Source of the DNA: a virus
Reading direction: 5' to 3' (one strand)
Virus record (IMG/VR): IMGVR_UViG_3300002835_006961
Coordinates: 1 to 35,051 of that record
Length of the DNA stretch: 35,051 nt
Made by a program: the position numbers and the translations under genes. Position 1 is the first letter of the stretch. Each line of letters opens with the position of its first letter. Below the pieces are notes generated by a model. That model was not told the origin of the DNA. It saw only the letters and a program-made list of their open reading frames with translations, and did no database searches. Positions 32,323 through 35,051 of the stretch are shown piece after piece.

Positions 32323-33002
32323 TTGAGGGGTTCCACTAATTTGTTTTTTACGATATAAGTTGCTAGTCTTTTTCCTGCAATATTATCTGATGGATAGTGA
32401 ACCCCGGCAACGACTCTAGAGTCCGCTATTTGATTGGCAATACTTTCAAATTTTTCTCTGTGATCCGTGTGTTTATTCGAAAGAAGTAAAGCAATCAACC
32501 ATGCTTCAAAAGTATGGCCCGAAGGATAGGATGGAGTATAAGGATCTGCAACTAGAATAGTTATTTTCTTACCATATTCATTTGAAATCTGATATGGTCT
32601 AGCACGGTTAAAGTAGACCTTGAAATAGGAAAGAATCCCATCTGTGTTTTTAACAATATTGGAGATCGTATCTTTAGAATAGTTCTCCCCTGTCATAACT
32701 GATGCTTGTTCTGCCCAGAATTTGTAATGGTTTTCTATTGAATCCATTTCAATGGCAAACTTCTTCTCTTGTTCAGTAGAATCATTCATTCTTCTGATGA
32801 TATAGTCAATTTCATTCAGGGTTTTTGTACTACTATTAATGGGGGGACTATCAATCACTCTTGAAACGGGAACCCCCGATCTTAAGAATTTACCCAACAC
32901 CGAAAATGGATCTTTCTTGTCATCCTCCATTTTCGCAAGAGATCTTGGATTCGAATAACCAATAATATTATCCATCGAATGAATTTGCTGAAATTTAAGC
33001 AT
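32319..33002 (-). CDS. PAP2-type acid phosphatase
   Basis: 227 residues. Tripartite PAP2/vanadium-peroxidase motif is complete: KVYFNRARP (128-136), PSGH (160-163), SRVVAGVHYPSD (195-206). No membrane helices or signal peptide, so it differs from lipid phosphatases and resembles class A acid phosphatases without export. It may remove phosphate from nucleotides or other small molecules together with the overlapping HAD gene. ATG with GAGG a few bases upstream. Confidence 0.85.
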   Translation of the reverse strand: MLKFQQIHSMDNIIGYSNPRSLAKMEDDKKDPFSVLGKFLRSGVPVSRVIDSPPINSSTKTLNEIDYIIRRMNDSTEQEKKFAIEMDSIENHYKFWAEQASVMTGENYSKDTISNIVKNTDGILSYFKVYFNRARPYQISNEYGKKITILVADPYTPSYPSGHTFEAWLIALLLSNKHTDHREKFESIANQIADSRVVAGVHYPSDNIAGKRLATYIVKNKLVEPLK

Positions 33003-33005
33003 TAA

Positions 33006-33377
33006 TTACTTTAGCCTCAGAAGATACTTTGTTCTATTTACTGCACCAAGAATCTCATCACGAATATTAAGTAAATCAGTATCCTTCTGTGGATCTATCA
33101 TTTGAGGTATATCTTGGTTCAAATAAACCACAAACTCATCAAGAAATTGGATAACATTCTCTTTTGATTTGTAGTTTTCTGCTATGAAGGTGAAATTGTC
33201 CTTTGCGGTCGGGACTCCACCTTTAGATCCAGACATAGTTTCAATAAATTGATCAGTCAGTTCGTCAAGAATTTCGTACAACTTACCTAAAGCCTTATGT
33301 TCTGCATAAGACTTAGTTTGCCAGTGATACACTTTAATTTGCGACTGAACCGTTAAAAGTTGCGTAATGATGTTCAT
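33006..33377 (-). CDS. DUF5856/ferritin-like helical phage protein
   Basis: 123 residues. QIKVYHWQTKSYAEHKALG then LYEILDELTDQFIET is the signature of the DUF5856-type family, four-helix proteins resembling Dps/ferritin-like folds (His, Glu and Asp at helix positions). Function unproven; metal binding is only suggested. The ATG lies five bases past a late-type CATAAATA box and lacks a Shine-Dalgarno. Confidence 0.75.
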   Translation of the reverse strand: MNIITQLLTVQSQIKVYHWQTKSYAEHKALGKLYEILDELTDQFIETMSGSKGGVPTAKDNFTFIAENYKSKENVIQFLDEFVVYLNQDIPQMIDPQKDTDLLNIRDEILGAVNRTKYLLRLK

Positions 33378-33382
33378 ACTCG

Positions 33383-33390
33383 TATTTATG
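33383..33390 (-). promoter_or_regulatory. Late-type promoter CATAAATA, five bases from the ATG at 33377
   Basis: Minus strand CATAAATA-CGAGT-ATG, overlapping the stop codon of the 46-residue gene (TCATAA). A leaderless transcript is predicted. Confidence 0.5.
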
Positions 33391-33526
33391 ACTTCGTCTT
33401 ACGAGACTTTCGTGTGACCCTAGGTTTACGCTTTTTACCAAATATACTATCCCAATTCTTAGACCATTTGGAATAATCTACCTTTCGGTAGGTGTCTCCC
33501 TTTCCTGCGCTGTGCTTACTTCCCAA
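33386..33526 (-). CDS. 46-residue basic phage protein with TTG start
   Basis: Read by eye on the minus strand: starts TTG, then GSKHSAGKGDTYRKV, DYSKWSKNWDSIFGKK, and a basic tail ending KTKS. The pattern KHS-x-GKGD...W..IFGK recurs in small conserved phage proteins I have seen, but it has no assigned function. GGGGTAAATT before the TTG fits a ribosome-binding site. It overlaps the end of the upstream 180-residue gene by 11 bases. No ATG is available, so the start is the weakest point. Confidence 0.6.
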   Translation of the reverse strand: MGSKHSAGKGDTYRKVDYSKWSKNWDSIFGKKRKPRVTRKSRKTKS

Positions 33527-34058
33527 AATTTACCCCTACCCACCAATTCGGTGCTTGAACATTCTTCCACTTGGCAAATCTTGCCTTATCACCGAGGTAG
33601 TAGTTGCGATAGGCGGTGACCGCATCCTCAGAACGATACTTTTCAGGCATCGCCTGTGCGAAGGGTGTGAGATCGCCAAGTGGAATATTTTTAGGGCAAC
33701 TACTGAGGTGAACAGAAATCAACTTTTCCATGGCATGGATCTTGTTATACCGAAGATTGTATTCCGTAAGCATGGCTGACGCATGCTGATACAACCATTG
33801 GTAATTTTTATTTGTACTCATTACCCACTGTGTGCATGGGTGATGAATCATCGTTGCAAGGCACAACATCTGATTACTGTGATCCCAATGCTTAACATTC
33901 CTACCTGTCTTAGTTACACGGGTGGTAGGTTCTCCGTCTAGTACACGATGTGCCGTTGACATCATCTGTGCGCTCTCGACAATCATCTTTACAACATGTT
34001 TGTCGCAAAGGTTTCGTGCGGCTACTTGTGGAACAGAATCTAGTACAAAAATGTTCAT
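33516..34058 (-). CDS. Conserved phage protein with a CDKHVVKM motif (180 residues)
   Basis: Starts MNIFVLDSVPQVAARNLCDK, then HVVKMIVESAQMMSTAHR, WVMSTNKNYQWLY, LTPFAQAMPEKYR, AYRNYYLGDKARFAKWKN and PNWW. Proteins with this DKHVVKMI...E-x-AQ...WL...FAKWK pattern are widespread in phages without a proven function that I can name. Conserved His, Lys and Glu residues suggest an enzyme. A perfect TTGACA-16-TATAAT promoter predicts transcription from the ATG itself, and no Shine-Dalgarno is present. Confidence 0.8.
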   Translation of the reverse strand: MNIFVLDSVPQVAARNLCDKHVVKMIVESAQMMSTAHRVLDGEPTTRVTKTGRNVKHWDHSNQMLCLATMIHHPCTQWVMSTNKNYQWLYQHASAMLTEYNLRYNKIHAMEKLISVHLSSCPKNIPLGDLTPFAQAMPEKYRSEDAVTAYRNYYLGDKARFAKWKNVQAPNWWVGVNFGK

Positions 34059-34064
34059 GTGATA

Positions 34065-34092
34065 ATTATAACAGCAACTCTAACTATGTCAA
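34065..34092 (-). promoter_or_regulatory. Consensus sigma-70 promoter (TTGACA-16-TATAAT), leaderless
   Basis: -35 TTGACA at 34087-34092, four bases past the 3' end of tRNA-Pro; 16-base spacer; -10 TATAAT at 34065-34070. Seven bases on from the -10 is 34058, the A of the start codon. Confidence 0.85.
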
Positions 34093-34095
34093 GAA

Positions 34096-34169
<74 letters not shown>

Positions 34170-34171
34170 TA

Positions 34172-34242
34172 CTGATCTGCCTGGATTTGAACCAAGACAA
34201 GGAGAATCAAAATCTCCTGTGCTACCTTTACACCACAGATCA
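34172..34242 (-). tRNA. tRNA-Gln (anticodon UUG)
   Basis: 71 nt. Acceptor TGATCTG/CAGATCA with discriminator G, anticodon stem GGAGA/TCTCC with loop TTTTGAT, T-loop TTCAAAT. Two bases from tRNA-Pro. Confidence 0.93.
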
Positions 34243-34243
34243 A

Positions 34244-34315
34244 CTGGCTCGGAAGGATTCGAACCTTCAACCCTCCCGTTAACAGCGGGATGCACTACCG
34301 TTGTGCTACGAGCCA
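34244..34315 (-). tRNA. tRNA-Asn (anticodon GUU)
   Basis: 72 nt. Acceptor TGGCTCG/CGAGCCA with discriminator G, anticodon stem TCCCG/CGGGA with loop CTGTTAA, T-loop TTCGAAT. One base from tRNA-Gln. Confidence 0.95.
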
Positions 34316-34320
34316 CCAAA

Positions 34321-34410
34321 CGGACAGAGAGGGATTCGAACCCCCGGATGGCTTCAAGAACCATCGGCGGTTTAGTAAACCGCAGCATTAGACCACTCTG
34401 CCATCTGTCC
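34321..34410 (-). tRNA. tRNA-Ser (anticodon ACU, unusual)
   Basis: 90 nt, class II with a long variable arm (GATGGTTC...GAAGCCATC). Acceptor GGACAGA/TCTGTCC, D-arm GCA/TGC, anticodon stem GCGGT/ACCGC with loop TTACTAA, so anticodon ACU (34374-34376). Serine AGY codons are normally read by GCU; A at position 34 is rare and would need deamination to inosine to read AGC. The fold is otherwise regular, discriminator G. Confidence 0.88.
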
Positions 34411-34413
34411 AAA

Positions 34414-34494
34414 AGCGTAGCGGAGGACTTGCACCTCTGTATCAGATCACCCCTTGCAAGTAGATGACCCTGGCAACCTATACGCTGACTACGC
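34414..34494 (-). ncRNA. Aberrant tRNA-like RNA with a UGC-type loop
   Basis: 81 bases between two serine tRNAs. Acceptor-like stem GCGTAGT/GCTACGC (7 bp, one G-U), a two- to three-bp D-like arm with GG in the loop, and a T-like arm AGAGG-TGCAAGT-CCTCC whose loop lacks the TTC consensus. The anticodon-like loop is CTTGCAA (34454-34460; UGC would mean Ala), but it closes a helix of nine pairs (34444-34470) in place of five, with an A/G mismatch next to the loop. The G3-U70 alanine identity pair is absent. The G-U pairs support transcription on the minus strand. It may be a degenerate tRNA or a stable RNA like the non-tRNA species in T4's tRNA cluster. Confidence 0.6.
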
Positions 34495-34497
34495 AAA

Positions 34498-34585
34498 CGG
34501 ATGGGGAGGGATTCGAACCCCCGTTGGAGTATTGCTCCAAAGTAGTTTTCAAGACTACCGCATTCGACCACTCTGCCACCCATCC
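34498..34585 (-). tRNA. tRNA-Ser (anticodon UGA)
   Basis: 88 nt, class II. Acceptor GGATGGG/CCCATCC, anticodon stem GTAGT/ACTAC with loop CTTGAAA, long variable arm (TTGGAGC...GCTCCAA type pairing), T-loop TTCGAAT. Six bases downstream of the RMF-like gene. Confidence 0.95.
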
Positions 34586-34591
34586 TTAATT

Positions 34592-34795
34592 TCATTCCGA
34601 TAAAAATTGATTCTTCTCTTTCACCCCTCTTCGGGCATCCTCAAGAATCTCACGGTCAGCATCTGCGTATCCTGCCTTATACTCTCTCCAATATGGATCA
34701 TCTGTCGTGCCTGAACCAAAAGGACAACGGCTCCTAGATCCACTCTGTCTGTCATTGTATCCATCACGGTATCCTTGTCCTGCTGTATAACTCAT
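34592..34795 (-). CDS. Ribosome modulation factor (RMF)-like small protein
   Basis: 67 residues. GQGYRDGYNDRQSGSRSRCP followed by DPYWREYKAGYADADRE follows the RMF layout: G-Y-x-x-G-Y at the start, a CP turn, then W-x-x-G-x-x-x-A. RMF binds 70S ribosomes and drives them into inactive dimers. The gene sits inside the tRNA cluster (15 bases after tRNA-Ala, six before tRNA-Ser), with its own AGGAGAG ribosome-binding site, so it is co-transcribed with tRNAs. The resemblance is by pattern; a role in shutting down or tuning host translation is an inference. Confidence 0.68.
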   Translation of the reverse strand: MSYTAGQGYRDGYNDRQSGSRSRCPFGSGTTDDPYWREYKAGYADADREILEDARRGVKEKNQFLSE

Positions 34796-34810
34796 AGTGT
34801 CTCTCCTGAG

Positions 34811-34882
34811 TGGATCGAAGGGGATTTGAACCCCTAACCCCTGCCTTGCAAAGGCAGTGTTCTACCGTTGAACTATCGACCC
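34811..34882 (-). tRNA. tRNA-Ala (anticodon UGC)
   Basis: 72 nt. Acceptor GGGTCGA/TCGATCC with the G3-U70 pair that alanyl-tRNA synthetase requires, discriminator A. Anticodon stem CTGCC/GGCAG with loop TTTGCAA, T-loop TTCAAAT. Confidence 0.96.
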
Positions 34883-34886
34883 AAAA

Positions 34887-34958
34887 AGAGGATGACGGGA
34901 GTCGAACCCGCAACATCTACCTTGGAAGGGTAGAACTCTGCCATTGAGTTACATCCTC
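34887..34958 (-). tRNA. tRNA-Gly (anticodon UCC)
   Basis: 72 nt. Acceptor GAGGATG/CATCCTC with discriminator T, anticodon stem CTACC/GGTAG with loop CTTCCAA, T-loop TTCGACT. First tRNA of the cluster visible in transcription order; the cluster probably continues to the right. Confidence 0.94.
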
Positions 34959-34962
34959 AAAC

Positions 34963-34982
34963 CCCTTGCATCCCTGCAAGGG
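34963..34982 (-). other. Strong hairpin upstream of tRNA-Gly
   Basis: CCCTTGCA/TGCAAGGG: an 8-bp stem with a 4-base loop. No T-run follows on the minus strand, so a terminator is unlikely; an RNA-processing signal is possible. Confidence 0.5.
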
Positions 34983-34987
34983 TATAT

Positions 34988-35050
34988 GTCGTGAGACTTT
35001 GTATCACCCACCGAAAGCCGTGGTCAGCCCGGTCGATAGATGCGACCAAA
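34988..35050 (-). other. Hairpin-rich non-coding stretch at the right edge
   Basis: No open frame and no tRNA signature. Three short hairpins follow one another: GTGA/TCAC (from about 34991), CCAC/GTGG, and GGTCG/CGACC with a 7-base loop (near 35031-35047). It may be part of a structured RNA that continues past the window, or spacer RNA of the tRNA transcript. Confidence 0.3.
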
Positions 35051-35051
35051 C

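Noticed and set aside
33516-34058. Pyrimidine-dimer glycosylase (DenV) identity for the CDKHVVKM protein
   Set aside because: The N-terminus and motifs do not match DenV; left without a named function.

Overview
The window is part of the genome of a T4-superfamily (tailed, myovirus-type) lytic bacteriophage. Every supportable gene lies on the minus strand, so transcription runs from high to low coordinates. The diagnostic feature is the replication gene order, read right to left: sliding clamp gp45, clamp-loader ATPase gp44, clamp-loader small subunit gp62, translational repressor RegA, family-B DNA polymerase gp43, UvsX recombinase, DnaB-like helicase gp41. This is the T4 core order with insertions. 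Consensus sigma-70 promoters, T4-type late promoters (NATAAATA), signal peptides and the lack of a lysogeny module suggest a virulent phage of a Gram-negative bacterium. SpeD-like, DUF6267-like and cytidylyltransferase/ATP-grasp genes resemble those of aquatic T4-like phages, but the host cannot be named from the sequence.

Layout from the left. 1-2868: 3' part of transcription, a large Gly/Pro/aromatic-rich virion-type gene that runs off the left edge. 2897-7981: a small DUF5824-like protein, a 1203-residue multidomain protein (nucleotidyltransferase, RimK-type ATP-grasp, retropepsin/zinc-protease-like domain, phage-specific C-terminal modules) and a DUF6267-like protein carrying covalent-nucleotidyltransferase (ligase-like) motifs. 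7982-8132: a non-coding gap with a 68-nt foldable element. 8133-10048: two small proteins and the gp41 helicase. 10080-17121: a ten-gene sugar and methyl-transfer cassette inserted between gp41 and uvsX, made of two visibly different base-composition blocks. 17118-18959: UvsX and a polysaccharide deacetylase. 18964-24651: a small membrane protein, gp43, a GroES-like co-chaperonin, a DNA methyltransferase, a SpeD-like enzyme, a secreted transglycosylase-like protein, a DUF1599-like protein and dUTPase. 24681-27957: RegA, gp62, an unknown 244-residue protein, gp44 and gp45. 28010-34058: a secreted trypsin-like protease, a PD-(D/E)XK-like protein, several small proteins, tRNAs Thr, Val and Leu, a HAD phosphatase, a PAP2 phosphatase, a DUF5856-like protein and a phage-conserved protein. 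34096-34958: a cluster of seven tRNAs plus one aberrant tRNA-like RNA, with an RMF-like small gene embedded in it.

Regulation is unusually readable. Seven sigma-70-type promoters (TTGACA/T, spacer 16-17, TATAAT-like) sit in the short gaps, and late-type NATAAATA boxes precede other genes. Two of the early promoters and three CATAAATA boxes lie so close to the start codon that the predicted transcript begins at, or within about one base of, the ATG. These five genes also lack a Shine-Dalgarno sequence, so leaderless mRNAs are predicted. Many other genes are coupled by ATGA or GTGA overlaps.

Most worth following up: the leaderless-promoter group, the 1203-residue fusion with its ligase-like neighbour, the glycan cassette at the gp41/uvsX junction, the aberrant tRNA-like RNA and tRNA-Ser(ACU), the RMF-like gene in the tRNA operon, and a ribosome-binding site placed inside the acceptor stem of tRNA-Val.
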